In this document: positions 18,813 to 28,062 of the stretch, piece by piece
How the letters are laid out: every line of letters starts with the position of its first letter
Position numbering within the stretch: position 1 is the stretch's first letter
From: Hyphomicrobium_B sp001006785
GTDB taxonomy: Bacteria; Pseudomonadota; Alphaproteobacteria; Rhizobiales; Hyphomicrobiaceae
Length of the DNA stretch: 64,000 bases
Assembly: GCF_001006785.1 (NCBI RefSeq)
Contig: NZ_CDHO01000001.1
Coordinates: forward strand, 310,001-374,000
Reading direction: 5' to 3'
Made by a program: the position numbers and the translations under genes
Notes under the pieces: generated by a model
The model's database searches: none
Seen by the model: only the letters and a program-made list of their open reading frames with translations
Told to the model about the DNA's origin: nothing

Positions 18813-19334
18813 ATGGCGCTTGCTGCACATGCCGAACGCGGAGCCGACTATCGCTACGGCGCCGTGGCCCTGTTCATGACCACGGGCGCCATTCTCGCGG
18901 CTCTCGGGTTCCAATACATCGGCGGCTACGTGCCGTGCATGCTCTGCCTGATCGAGCGCTACGCCTACTATGCCGCGGTGCCGGTTCTTTTCGTTGCACT
19001 CGCGCTGACCTCGGGCAGCTACCGCGGGCTCGCCGCGATCCTGTTCTTTCTCGTAGCGCTAACGTTTCTCGCCAATGCCGGTCTCGGCGTCTATCACGCT
19101 GGCGCGGAATGGAAATTTTGGCCCGGCCCGGAGACGTGCGGGGGCGGGGAGTCGCTCAGCACGACGGCGGGCGGCCTGCTCAACGACATCCAGGGCATCA
19201 AGGTGATGCGCTGCGATGAGGCGTCGTTCCGGTTTCTCGGAATTTCGTTCGCCGGCTGGAACGTGGTGTCGTCCCTGCTGATCATGGCGCTAGCGCTGCG
19301 CGCCGGGCTTGCCGCCTCTGCTGGACGCCGATAG
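18813..19334 (+). CDS. dsbB: Disulfide bond formation protein B
   Basis: Inner-membrane quinone reductase that reoxidises the periplasmic thiol oxidase DsbA. The 173-residue protein has four hydrophobic segments. The quinone-side cysteine pair is in YVPCMLCLIERY, and the second periplasmic pair is C in GPETCGGG and C in KVMRCDEASF, all four cysteines being present. The start has GGAG upstream. No dsbA lies next to it. Confidence 0.93.
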   Translation: MALAAHAERGADYRYGAVALFMTTGAILAALGFQYIGGYVPCMLCLIERYAYYAAVPVLFVALALTSGSYRGLAAILFFLVALTFLANAGLGVYHAGAEWKFWPGPETCGGGESLSTTAGGLLNDIQGIKVMRCDEASFRFLGISFAGWNVVSSLLIMALALRAGLAASAGRR

Positions 19335-20189
19335 CGCGCGTCCCGCCTTCCCGCGTCTCTTGGACTTTGTCCACAATTCTCGCAACGCGCGAAAACCTTG
19401 ATTTCGTTGCGGGCTCGATACTGTCAATCGAATATCATCGCACTGACAGAATCGCGCCTTCGCGTTGCCTGAATGTGACGGCTATTCTCTCTTCGTTCGC
19501 GGAACACACAGCCGAGTTGGTGACGTTCCAAGCGTCGAGGGAGTTTCAAGTGGCGTTCGAGTTGCGTCTTTCGGGATCGGTTCCCGAGCTGCCTGCCCTC
19601 GGTGGTCCTTGCGAGCGTGTTCGCGTCCCGTCTTTGAGTGCGCGTTGCGTTGTTGCGTATCGTAAGCGTTTGTTGCGTAGCGTTGTGTCTGAGTGTGGAC
19701 GGACGCCAAAAGAAGTTCTGTCCGGAACCTTCAAAAAACTAAGGCGAACCGCTTCGACAAACTCGTCGATGCGTATGTCCCGGCGGTTCGCCCGCACGCT
19801 GCCTCACGGACCTTTGTTGGGTGCTGGGCTTCATGCGGGATCTGATGACTGGGATTGGCGTCCGGTTGGAGATGTTGCGCGCGACGTTCTGATGGCGGCT
19901 CGAAAGCCATCGGGAGATCAGTCAGCGCGTTGAGTTTGGTAGTCGCGTTCCCGTGTCGGTATTGCGTGTCGCTGTTTGCGTTCGTCGAAACGAGATTTGG
20001 AAGGCAGCCGGCTTTCCCAATGAGCTGGCAGACACACGGAGCGTGATCGAGTTAGCCCTCAATCGAGACATCACGTGACAAGGTTTTGCGTAGTGGTGTC
20101 ACAGCGCTCTGTGTGTCTGCCGCCTGCCGGGAACACGGAAGGCACCTTTCAAGTTCCCTTTAGCGTGAAGTTTTATGCGGAGCTGCAAC
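19335..20189 (+). ncRNA. 855-base gene-free region with strong hairpins; structured RNA candidate
   Basis: I find no convincing protein here. The region instead shows repeated strong inverted repeats. Examples are GGCGAACCGC (19743-19752) with GCGGTTCGCC (19783-19792), enclosing TCGAC/GTCGA; TTGGAAGGC with GGCTTTCCCAA (about 19998-20020); and a 17-base helix at 20027-20043 with 20105-20121 (one G-T position), enclosing GTGACA/TGTCAC (20075-20080, 20097-20102). A last hairpin GGGAAC/GTTCCC lies near 20129-20159. The densest part is 19740-20160. No match to RNase P RNA, tmRNA or 6S RNA signatures was recognised. Strand and boundaries are guesses; it could also be decayed repeat DNA. Confidence 0.4.
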
Positions 20190-20408
20190 ATGACCCACTC
20201 GGTTCCTGATTATCTCAATCCCATCCAGTGGCATCAGGCCGTCGCCGTCAGCCGTCAGGAATGCGCGCGCATTTTCCGCGATGGCGGTGCGCCGCAGGAT
20301 GCGCTCAAGGCGTTCGGATTGAATGCGGGCGATGTCGCAACGTGGGAGCGGGCCGTCGATCTCATCGCGACAGAAATCTGCGCTCATCCGATGCAGCGTG
20401 CGGCGTAG
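20190..20408 (+). CDS. Small hypothetical protein, 72 residues
   Basis: A short cytosolic protein beginning MTHSVPDYLNPIQWHQAV, preceded by GGAG at eight bases. It is mainly helical by composition, with one cysteine early and one near the end (ICAHP). Codon use resembles the neighbouring genes, with G/C-rich third positions, which supports it being real. I do not recognise a family. It ends 11 bases before the convergent HNH gene's stop. Confidence 0.6.
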   Translation: MTHSVPDYLNPIQWHQAVAVSRQECARIFRDGGAPQDALKAFGLNAGDVATWERAVDLIATEICAHPMQRAA

Positions 20409-20418
20409 GGAGTTACGC

Positions 20419-20988
20419 CTACGGTTCGAGTTCGGTATCCCAGTAGAGATAATCGAGCCAGCTTTCATGCAAATAATTGGGCGGAAAAAGCCGCCCATTT
20501 CTATGCAGATCGAACACTGTCGGCCGCGTCGGCTCATGCGCCGGAAACATTCCGGCGACCTTCGGCATCATCCCGCCCTTCTTGAGATTGCATGGCGCAC
20601 AGGCGGTGACGACGTTGTCCCAACGCGTCTGCCCGCCGCGCGAGCGGGGAATAAGATGATCAAACGTCAGATCGCTCTTGTCGCCACAATACTGGCAGGT
20701 GAAGCGATCGCGCAGGAACACGTTGAAGCGCGTGAACGCAGGATAGAGCGCCGGCTTTACATACGTTTTGAGTGAAACGACGCTCGGCAGCTTCAGCTCG
20801 AACGACGGACTTCTGACATAGCGTTCGTATTCGGAAACGATGTTGACCCGATCCAGGAATACGGCTTTGACCGCGTCCTGCCAGCTCCACAGCGACAACG
20901 GATAGTAGCTGAGCGGCCGGAAGTCGGCGTTCAGGACCAGAGCCGGACAATTATCCGGGATTGTCGCGTGAGCATTCACGGTAGCCAT
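20419..20988 (-). CDS. HNH endonuclease family protein
   Basis: A 189-residue protein starting at ATG 20988, preceded by GAGG. The zinc/HNH core is complete: RDRFTCQYCGDK, LTFDHLIPRSRGG and NVVTACAPCNLKKGG, giving two CxxC pairs plus the catalytic DH. The N-terminal LNADFRPLSYYPLSLWSWQD and the C-terminal part are those of the widespread chromosomal HNH proteins of alphaproteobacteria, whose physiological target is unknown. It stands alone, not near phage or restriction genes. Confidence 0.9.
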   Translation of the reverse strand: MATVNAHATIPDNCPALVLNADFRPLSYYPLSLWSWQDAVKAVFLDRVNIVSEYERYVRSPSFELKLPSVVSLKTYVKPALYPAFTRFNVFLRDRFTCQYCGDKSDLTFDHLIPRSRGGQTRWDNVVTACAPCNLKKGGMMPKVAGMFPAHEPTRPTVFDLHRNGRLFPPNYLHESWLDYLYWDTELEP

Positions 20989-21330
20989 CAACCTCGCGGT
21001 TTTTGTTCCGTCGAATCGCGTCTGCCTCGTCAGGGCGCCGGGATACTAGCCGCGCATATCAATTCTGTGAAGCATCCGCTCTAATGTGGGCTCTCGCCGA
21101 GATTTTTGCCGTATTTGAGCGGCTTGCGCGGTCATATGACGCGCGGATTGGCGATTGTTCCCCAGCATCGATGGCGCCGATGCGCCTGCGCAATCCTCGA
21201 AACAGTTTTTAGCGGCTGCCGACGCCGAGGTCACCAAGTCGTCACTGTTGGGCGACACTTTTATCGCCGTCCGCGCGCGCGTAATTTGCGATTTCGAGCG
21301 GGCGGTAACTTGCGTAGAGGGATCTTGCGC
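20989..21330. other. Intergenic region between HNH gene and gluQ leader gene
   Basis: About 340 bases between divergent genes. I see no gene with good codon use, no clear promoter and no strong terminator. It should contain promoters for both the HNH gene and the plus-strand gluQ unit, but no pair of -35 and -10 boxes stood out. Confidence 0.5.
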
Positions 21331-21471
21331 GTGGATGTGTTTTGGAAGCTGGCGCCCGCGGCGCTGGCGATAGGCTTATTGTTTGCCTTTATGATCGTGC
21401 AACGGCGGCGCGAGATCGCGAAGGTCTCGCTCAATGCGTGCCGTTCCTCGGGCCGGACGGTTGGCCAATGA
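21331..21471 (+). CDS. Small single-span membrane protein, 46 residues, coupled to gluQ
   Basis: Reading from the GTG at 21331 (AGAGGGA ten bases upstream) gives 46 residues: a short start MDVFWKLAPAAL, one hydrophobic helix of about 20 residues (ALAIGLLFAFMIV) and a basic tail QRRREIAK, the inside-positive pattern of a one-pass membrane protein. Its TGA overlaps the gluQ ATG as ATGA (21468-21471), so it probably couples translation into gluQ. I do not recognise the family. An ATG-started longer frame upstream has unlikely composition. Confidence 0.5.
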   Translation: MDVFWKLAPAALAIGLLFAFMIVQRRREIAKVSLNACRSSGRTVGQ

Positions 21472-22331
21472 GTTCGATCACACGATTTGCACCCTCGCCG
21501 AACGGTCTGCTGCATGTCGGGCACGCGCTGTCCGCGATCATCGCGCACGATACGGCGCAGTTGAACGGCGGTCGTTTTCTGCTGCGGATCGAGGATATCG
21601 ATCTCGAGCGCAGGCGGCCGGAATTCGTCGCTGCCATTTTCGAAGATCTGCGTTGGCTCGGCCTCGCATGGGAAGAGCCCGTGCTCGTCCAGTCGGAGCA
21701 TTTCAACGAATATCTCGCGGCGGCGGACAAGCTGATCGGAATGGGGCTTCTCTATCCGTGTTTCGCGACGCGCAGCGAAATCGCAGCCGCCGCCGATCCG
21801 GAAAAGGCGGACCCTGATGGCGCACCGCGTTATCCGGGACTTTGGAAAGGCGCGTCGGCCGAACAGATCGGCGAGCGCATGGCAACTGGCGATACGCCGG
21901 CGCTGCGGCTCAACATGGATGCGGCGTTGGATGTGTTGCGCGCCAAGCTTGGCGACAAACCTCTGACGTTCACCGAGATCGGTGAAGACGGGACAGCGCA
22001 GACCATTACCGCCGAGCCGCATCGCTGGGGCGACGCCATCATCGTCCGCAAGGATGTTCCGGCGAGCTATCATCTTTCGGTGGTGGTGGACGATGCGCGC
22101 CAGGGCGTCACGCACGTCACGCGCGGCCGCGATCTTTTTGCAGCGACCGATTTGCAGCGGTTATTGCAAGAGCTTCTGGATTTGCCGGAGCCGCTCTATT
22201 CGCATCACCGCGTGATCTGTTGGGCGGATGGGCGAAAGCTTTCGAAATCAAATCAGGATATGGGATTGCGCGCATTGCGGGACGAGGGCGCGACGCCCGC
22301 CGATATCCGAAAGGTCATAGGATTGGCGTGA
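21468..22331 (+). CDS. gluQ: Glutamyl-Q tRNA(Asp) synthetase
   Basis: Attaches glutamate to the queuosine base in tRNA(Asp). The 287-residue protein is a truncated GluRS: FAPSPNGLLHVGHALSA carries the HIGH-type motif, LLRIEDIDLERRRPEF the specificity region, and KLSKSNQD the KMSKS-type loop. It stops before any anticodon-binding domain, which separates it from GltX. In E. coli GluQ a zinc site is built from a CxC and later C; here the corresponding segment reads YPCFATRS and YPGLWKG, so the zinc ligands appear lost. Confidence 0.92.
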   Translation: MSSITRFAPSPNGLLHVGHALSAIIAHDTAQLNGGRFLLRIEDIDLERRRPEFVAAIFEDLRWLGLAWEEPVLVQSEHFNEYLAAADKLIGMGLLYPCFATRSEIAAAADPEKADPDGAPRYPGLWKGASAEQIGERMATGDTPALRLNMDAALDVLRAKLGDKPLTFTEIGEDGTAQTITAEPHRWGDAIIVRKDVPASYHLSVVVDDARQGVTHVTRGRDLFAATDLQRLLQELLDLPEPLYSHHRVICWADGRKLSKSNQDMGLRALRDEGATPADIRKVIGLA

Positions 22332-22375
22332 CCGGAATTGATTCCGGCGCGCATATGCTCGATTTGACTCTTTAA

Positions 22376-22573
22376 TTATTCTCCGCAGCTCTTCTGGCCG
22401 CCAGCGAACACGTAGACAAAGCCCTTAGCTTCTCCCTCGCGCACTGGAGTCGGATATTCCCAATCGGGTCCTATTTGCGATTCCGGGCATTGGTGTGATT
22501 CCAGAGATTCACGGCCATTAGAAATAAATTGAAATAATCGCGGCGCCTCTACTTGTGTATTTTGACAAATCAC
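22376..22573 (-). pseudogene. Possible remnant of a small cysteine-containing secreted protein
   Basis: A minus-strand frame of 65 residues from a GTG at 22573 ends PVREGEAKGFVYVFAGGQKS-CGE. The open frame continues upstream of the GTG to about 22668 with more cysteines (CRCIEHDSQGC, ISGPLKFEVIC) but without any ATG, GTG or TTG, and runs into the head of the plus-strand gene at 22622. The DNA is clearly less GC-rich than the neighbours. This fits a gene whose 5' end has been lost, or an acquired fragment. I cannot name a family, and chance cannot be excluded. Confidence 0.35.
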
Positions 22574-22621
22574 CTCAAATTTTAACGGCCCGCTTATATT
22601 TTCCCTACATCCTTGGGAATC

Positions 22622-23023
22622 ATGCTCTATACATCGACAAATAGGCTTGTCGGGGATTCGGCCCTTTTATCGCGGATTTCGGCCTGGATTCGCCACGCGC
22701 GCCAGATATGGCCGGTCGCGAAACCGAAAAAGACCGAGATTGCCCGGTACGTCGAGCCGCGCCGTCTGACATTCGTCGAGCAATGGGCCCGTCTCTCAGA
22801 CACGGTCAAAGGCGCGCTTTCGCGTGCCGAAGAGGCGACGCGCTGCCATACGTCGGCGGCTCTACAACTCGATCTGGCCCAATATGCCCTGACGTCGCTG
22901 GTCGATGAGCTTTCGGCGGTGATGGATATGGGCGGCCGCCGCCGGCCTGCCAGCGTTCACATGCTCGATCTGCAGCCGCCGCCGTTCGCACCGCGTCCGT
23001 TCGGCGACGCAATCGCGGCTTAA
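22622..23023 (+). CDS. Conserved-looking hypothetical protein, 133 residues
   Basis: A cytosolic protein starting at ATG 22622 with GGGA just upstream. The centre is helical: VEQWARLSDTVKGALSRAEEA, then RCHTSAALQLDLAQYALTSL and VDELSAVMDMGG. It ends with a Pro-rich tail PPPFAPRPFGDA. Third positions are G/C-rich as in the host genes, so it is likely real. I recall similar unnamed proteins in Hyphomicrobiales but no function. It precedes rsmI by about 100 bases on the same strand. Confidence 0.65.
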   Translation: MLYTSTNRLVGDSALLSRISAWIRHARQIWPVAKPKKTEIARYVEPRRLTFVEQWARLSDTVKGALSRAEEATRCHTSAALQLDLAQYALTSLVDELSAVMDMGGRRRPASVHMLDLQPPPFAPRPFGDAIAA

Positions 23024-23127
23024 GGGCAGCCCGACGATTTTTGCCGCCAGTCGAATGCGGGTCACGCGAGAGCTTTCGCGCCTCAGACTATTTTTGCTAT
23101 CGTTGCGCTCTTCGCGGCGGCAAAGGC

Positions 23128-24069
23128 ATGCTTGTGTCCAGAGATCCAAAACCGGCAGACAGGCAGCAAAACCCGGCGCAGACGTCAAAGGTCGCGGATC
23201 GCGCGCGCGAGGCGCTTGAGGACCTCGCCGGGGCGCCGCTTGCATCGGGGATTTATCTCGTCGCAACGCCGATTGGGAATCTCGCCGACATCACGCTTAG
23301 AGCGCTGGCCGTTTTATCGCGCGCCGATATTGTCTACTGCGAGGACACGCGCCATTCGGCGAAGCTGCTTCAGCATTACAGCATCGCGGCGAAGACGCTG
23401 CCGCTGCACGAACACAACGAAGATCGTGAGATCGAACGCGTCTTAAGCGAGGCGGAGGCCGGCAAGCGCATCGCGATCATTTCCGATGCCGGAACGCCGT
23501 TGCTTTCTGACCCTGGCTTCCGGCTTGTCCGGACGGCCGCGTCGCGTGGAATTCCTGTTACCTCGATACCTGGCGCATCGGCCGTGCTCGCGGCGCTGAC
23601 GACGAGCGGGTTGCCGACGGATGCGTTCTTCTTCGCAGGCTTTCTGCCGCCGAAGCAGGCGGCGCGGCGCACGCGGCTGGTTGAAATCGCAAATATTCCC
23701 GGTTCTCTCGTGATTTTCGAAGCTCCGCATCGCGTCCAGGAAGCGCTTGCCGACATGGCAGACGTGCTGGGCAATCGCGCCTCGGTCGTCGCCCGCGAAC
23801 TGACGAAGCTGCACGAAACGATCGCGCGTGGGACGCTCAGCGCGCTTGCGGATGACTTCGCGGGCTCGGCCCTGAAGGGCGAGATCGTCATCGTCGTTGG
23901 ACCGGCGGAACCGCAGGTTGTCAGCGACGATGCAATCAGCACGCGGCTCGATGAAGTTCTCGGCGCGATGAGTCTCAAGGATGCCGCGAAAACGATCGCC
24001 GGCGAACTTGGCGTGCCGAAGTCGCGTGTCTATGCATTGGGCGTCAAGGCGAAGGATGAAAGTCCGTGA
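23128..24069 (+). CDS. rsmI: 16S rRNA (cytidine(1402)-2'-O)-methyltransferase
   Basis: Methylates the 2'-O of C1402 in 16S rRNA. I chose the ATG at 23128 (313 residues). Family motifs are YLVATPIGNLADITLRAL, YCEDTRHSAKLLQHY, ISDAGTPLLSDPGFRLV, TSIPGASAVLAAL and ELTKLHE, which define the tetrapyrrole-methylase-fold RsmI. The C-terminal VPKSRVYALGVKAK is also typical. The stop overlaps the yraN GTG, which is the usual rsmI-yraN arrangement. Confidence 0.95.
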   Translation: MLVSRDPKPADRQQNPAQTSKVADRAREALEDLAGAPLASGIYLVATPIGNLADITLRALAVLSRADIVYCEDTRHSAKLLQHYSIAAKTLPLHEHNEDREIERVLSEAEAGKRIAIISDAGTPLLSDPGFRLVRTAASRGIPVTSIPGASAVLAALTTSGLPTDAFFFAGFLPPKQAARRTRLVEIANIPGSLVIFEAPHRVQEALADMADVLGNRASVVARELTKLHETIARGTLSALADDFAGSALKGEIVIVVGPAEPQVVSDDAISTRLDEVLGAMSLKDAAKTIAGELGVPKSRVYALGVKAKDESP

Positions 24070-24455
24070 GTTCGAATGCCAATGACGATCAAGCCCGGCA
24101 GCTCTCCGACGTCCGGCGGCGGCGCTATCGCAGCGGGCTCAATGCGGAGATGGTCGTCGCGGCCGTCTATATGGCGCTCGGGCATCGCATTCTCGGGCGC
24201 CGTTTCAAGACGCCGGTCGGAGAGATCGATCTCATTGCGATCAAAGGCCGGCGCGTGGCGTTTGTCGAGGTGAAGCGGCGGGCATCGTCCGAGGAGGCTG
24301 AGGACGCCATCACGCTCACCATGCGACGCCGGGTGCGGCGCGCCGCGGACCTATGGCTGGCGCGCAATCCGCAATACCAAAGTCATGACGTTGGATTTGA
24401 CCTCGTCTTCGTCCTGCCGTGGCGGTTCCCGATCGTGATGCGGGATGCGCTCTGA
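24066..24455 (+). CDS. yraN: UPF0102/YraN-family protein
   Basis: A 129-residue protein with a restriction-endonuclease-like fold. It begins at GTG 24066, overlapping the rsmI stop (GTGA). The conserved core is present: GLNAEMVVAAVYMALG, HRILGRRFKTPVGEIDLIA and VAFVEVKRRAS, which carry the E-(x)n-D and ExK residues of that fold. Its activity is still unclear in the literature I know. There is no plus-strand terminator after it. Confidence 0.9.
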   Translation: MSSNANDDQARQLSDVRRRRYRSGLNAEMVVAAVYMALGHRILGRRFKTPVGEIDLIAIKGRRVAFVEVKRRASSEEAEDAITLTMRRRVRRAADLWLARNPQYQSHDVGFDLVFVLPWRFPIVMRDAL

Positions 24456-24477
24456 GACGGGCAAGAAGAGACTGGGC

Positions 24478-24508
24478 AAAAAAATTGGGCCCGTTGAAGC
24501 GGGCCCAA
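24478..24508 (-). terminator. Strong minus-strand rho-independent terminator without an obvious gene
   Basis: A nine-base perfect stem (TTGGGCCCG 24485-24493 with CGGGCCCAA 24500-24508), six-base loop, and on the minus strand a seven-T run (complement of 24478-24484). On the plus strand the A-run precedes the stem and no T-run follows, so the terminator works only for minus-strand transcription. Confidence 0.8.
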
Positions 24509-24600
24509 GTCCAGAGAGGCGAGTGCAAAGACGTAAAATTGCAAACCGATCGGAAACGACCGATCGAATTTATGTTTAAACTCTAGCGGCTGAACGCGAT
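24478..24600 (-). ncRNA. Candidate minus-strand small RNA upstream of atpH
   Basis: The terminator at 24478-24508 has no protein gene upstream of it on the minus strand. Just before it lie an unstructured C/T-rich stretch (CTCGCCTCTCTGG on the minus strand) and a hairpin with a seven-base stem (CGATCGG 24547-24553 with CCGATCG 24560-24566). Hairpin, single-stranded stretch and terminator is a common small-RNA layout. No convincing promoter was found, so the 5' end is a guess. The rest of the 444-base gap to atpH (24601-24899) holds no gene I can support. Confidence 0.4.
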
Positions 24601-24899
24601 TTGAACGGGCCTTGCAGCTAACGTTCATCTTTCGAGGCAGCGCCCTGGAGGGCGGGAATGCCAACGCCGGTTTTGCCGCGCCGATATTCACGCTTCGGCG
24701 TCCAGCGTTATGCGGCAACGCGCCCCTAAAACGGCCGGTTGAAGGTGGCCTGAGTGCATGTTAAGGGAACCGCGGCTTTCGAAGGGCGGCTGGTGGTTTC
24801 TAGCCCCTTGCGCCTTTATTTTATCGAAGGCTTTTCCTTGAAGCGGGCGTAGTCTCGGGCTTTTTGTGCCCAGCCCCTTATGCGCCCAGGCGCGACGGT

Positions 24900-25472
24900 G
24901 TGAGCGACGTGGCTACTGACGATACCATCGTTGAAGGCGTGGCCGGGCGCTATGCCTCGGCTCTTTTTGATCTCGCGAGCGAAAGCTCCAAGGTTGCCGA
25001 TGTCGAAGGCGACCTTAGAAAGTTTCAAAGTCTCTTGGACGAAAGTCCAGATCTCGTTCGGCTCGTCCGGAGCCCCGTGATCGCAGCGGACGATCAGAGC
25101 CGCGCCATCTCCGCGCTTCTCGAGAAAGTCGGAATCAGCGGTCTTGCCGCGAACTTCCTGAAGCTCGTTGCTAGCAATCGCCGTCTGTTCGTCGTTCAGG
25201 ACATCATCAAGGCCTATCGCGCGCTCGCCGCCAAGGCGCGTGGCGAAGTCTCGGCCGAGGTCACGAGCGCCGTTGCGCTCAATGACGAACAGATCGCAGC
25301 GCTTAAAGAAACGCTGAAAGCATCGGTCGGCAAGGACGTGACGCTGCAGTCGCGCGTCGATCCGAGCCTGCTTGGTGGTCTTATCGTGAAGCTCGGCAGC
25401 CGCATGATCGATTCGTCGCTCAAAACCAAGCTGCAGAACATCAAACTGGCTTTGACCGAAGCCAGCACCTGA
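24900..25472 (+). CDS. atpH: ATP synthase F1 delta subunit
   Basis: Links the F1 head to the peripheral stalk. I use the GTG at 24900 (190 residues), with the GTG at 24909 nearly as likely; a TTG at 24864 would add twelve residues. VAGRYASALFDLASESS at the start and VDPSLLGGLIVKLGSRMIDSSL near the end are diagnostic. It opens the F1 operon atpH-A-G-D-C. The F0 genes are absent here, as is usual in alphaproteobacteria. Confidence 0.94.
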   Translation: MSDVATDDTIVEGVAGRYASALFDLASESSKVADVEGDLRKFQSLLDESPDLVRLVRSPVIAADDQSRAISALLEKVGISGLAANFLKLVASNRRLFVVQDIIKAYRALAAKARGEVSAEVTSAVALNDEQIAALKETLKASVGKDVTLQSRVDPSLLGGLIVKLGSRMIDSSLKTKLQNIKLALTEAST

Positions 25473-25599
25473 CGCATCAGAATTCAAAATGCCGTGCGGG
25501 CGAACCGGGCGGCATTTTCGTTGACATAGCCGAGAATTGAACAGGGAGCCGCTTCGAGGCTCCGCCAACGAAACGACCAGGGAAGAGGGTCTTACGTCT

Positions 25600-27129
<1,530 letters not shown>

Positions 27130-27155
27130 TCGGGACCTCTTGAGGAGAGCGCCCG

Positions 27156-28046
27156 ATGGCGAGCTTAAAAGATATGCGCAACCGCATCGCCTCAGTTAAG
27201 GCGACGCGGAAAATTACCAAGGCGATGCAGATGGTGGCGGCGGCGAAACTGCGCCGCGCCCAGGAAGCCGCTCAGGCTGCGCGTCCCTATGCGGAACGCA
27301 TGGCGACCGTGCTCGGAAGCCTCGCTTCCAAGGTCGCCGACAAGAACGGCGCTTCGCCGCTGCTCGTCGGCAATGGCAAAGACCAGGTTCACCTGCTGAT
27401 CGTCATGACGGCGGAGCGCGGTCTCTGCGGCGGCTTCAACTCGAATATCTCGAAGCTTGCACGTGCCGATGCACAGCGGCTGATTGCCAGCGGCAAGACC
27501 GTCAAGATCATGACGGTTGGACGCAAGGGCGCCGACAACCTGCGCCGCGACCTCGGCAAGAACATCATTGAGCGCAAGGATTTCCAGGGCGTGCGTCAGC
27601 TCAACTTCGGTCATGCCGAAGGTGTCGCGAACCGCGTGCTCGAAATGTTCGAGGCTGGCGAATTCGACGTCGCGACGCTCTATTTCTCGGAATTCAAATC
27701 GGTCATCGCGCAGAAGCCGACGGCGCTGCAGCTCATCCCCGCCAAGGTGGACGAAGCAAGCAGTGAAGCTGCGAAGAGCAGCGCTGCAACCGCGATCCAC
27801 GAATATGAGCCGGGCGAAGAGGAAGTTCTTGGCTTCCTGCTGTCGCGCAATATCTCGACGCAGATCTTCCGGGGTCTTCTCGAGAACGCGGCGTCCGAGC
27901 AGGGCGCGCGCATGTCGGCAATGGACAACGCAACGCGCAACGCCGGCGACATGATCAACAAGCTGACGATCAAGTACAACCGCCAGCGTCAGGCGAACAT
28001 CACGAAGGAACTGATCGAGATCATTTCGGGCGCGGAAGCGCTCTGA
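27156..28046 (+). CDS. atpG: ATP synthase F1 gamma subunit
   Basis: Central rotor shaft of F1. GAGGAGAG precedes the ATG. The 296-residue protein has the N-terminal coiled coil MASLKDMRNRIASVKATRKI followed by TKAMQMVAAAKLRRAQ, the middle TAERGLCGGFNSNI, and the C-terminal helix with MDNATRNAGDMINKLTIKYN. The gene after it is not atpD but an Ohr/OsmC gene 16 bases away. Confidence 0.97.
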   Translation: MASLKDMRNRIASVKATRKITKAMQMVAAAKLRRAQEAAQAARPYAERMATVLGSLASKVADKNGASPLLVGNGKDQVHLLIVMTAERGLCGGFNSNISKLARADAQRLIASGKTVKIMTVGRKGADNLRRDLGKNIIERKDFQGVRQLNFGHAEGVANRVLEMFEAGEFDVATLYFSEFKSVIAQKPTALQLIPAKVDEASSEAAKSSAATAIHEYEPGEEEVLGFLLSRNISTQIFRGLLENAASEQGARMSAMDNATRNAGDMINKLTIKYNRQRQANITKELIEIISGAEAL

Positions 28047-28062
28047 TCTGGAGGCTAGTCTC

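Noticed and set aside
19367..19933. Plus-strand frame of 188 residues in the gene-free region after dsbB
   Set aside because: Composition is Ser/Arg-rich without motif or good ribosome-binding site, and it is crossed by strong hairpins; better explained as non-coding.
22332..22347. Terminator after gluQ
   Set aside because: A CCGGAA/TTCCGG stem is present, but it is short and has no T-run after it.
24383..24718. Minus-strand frame of 111 residues between yraN and atpH
   Set aside because: It runs through the strong minus-strand terminator and into yraN, so it cannot be expressed as one unit.
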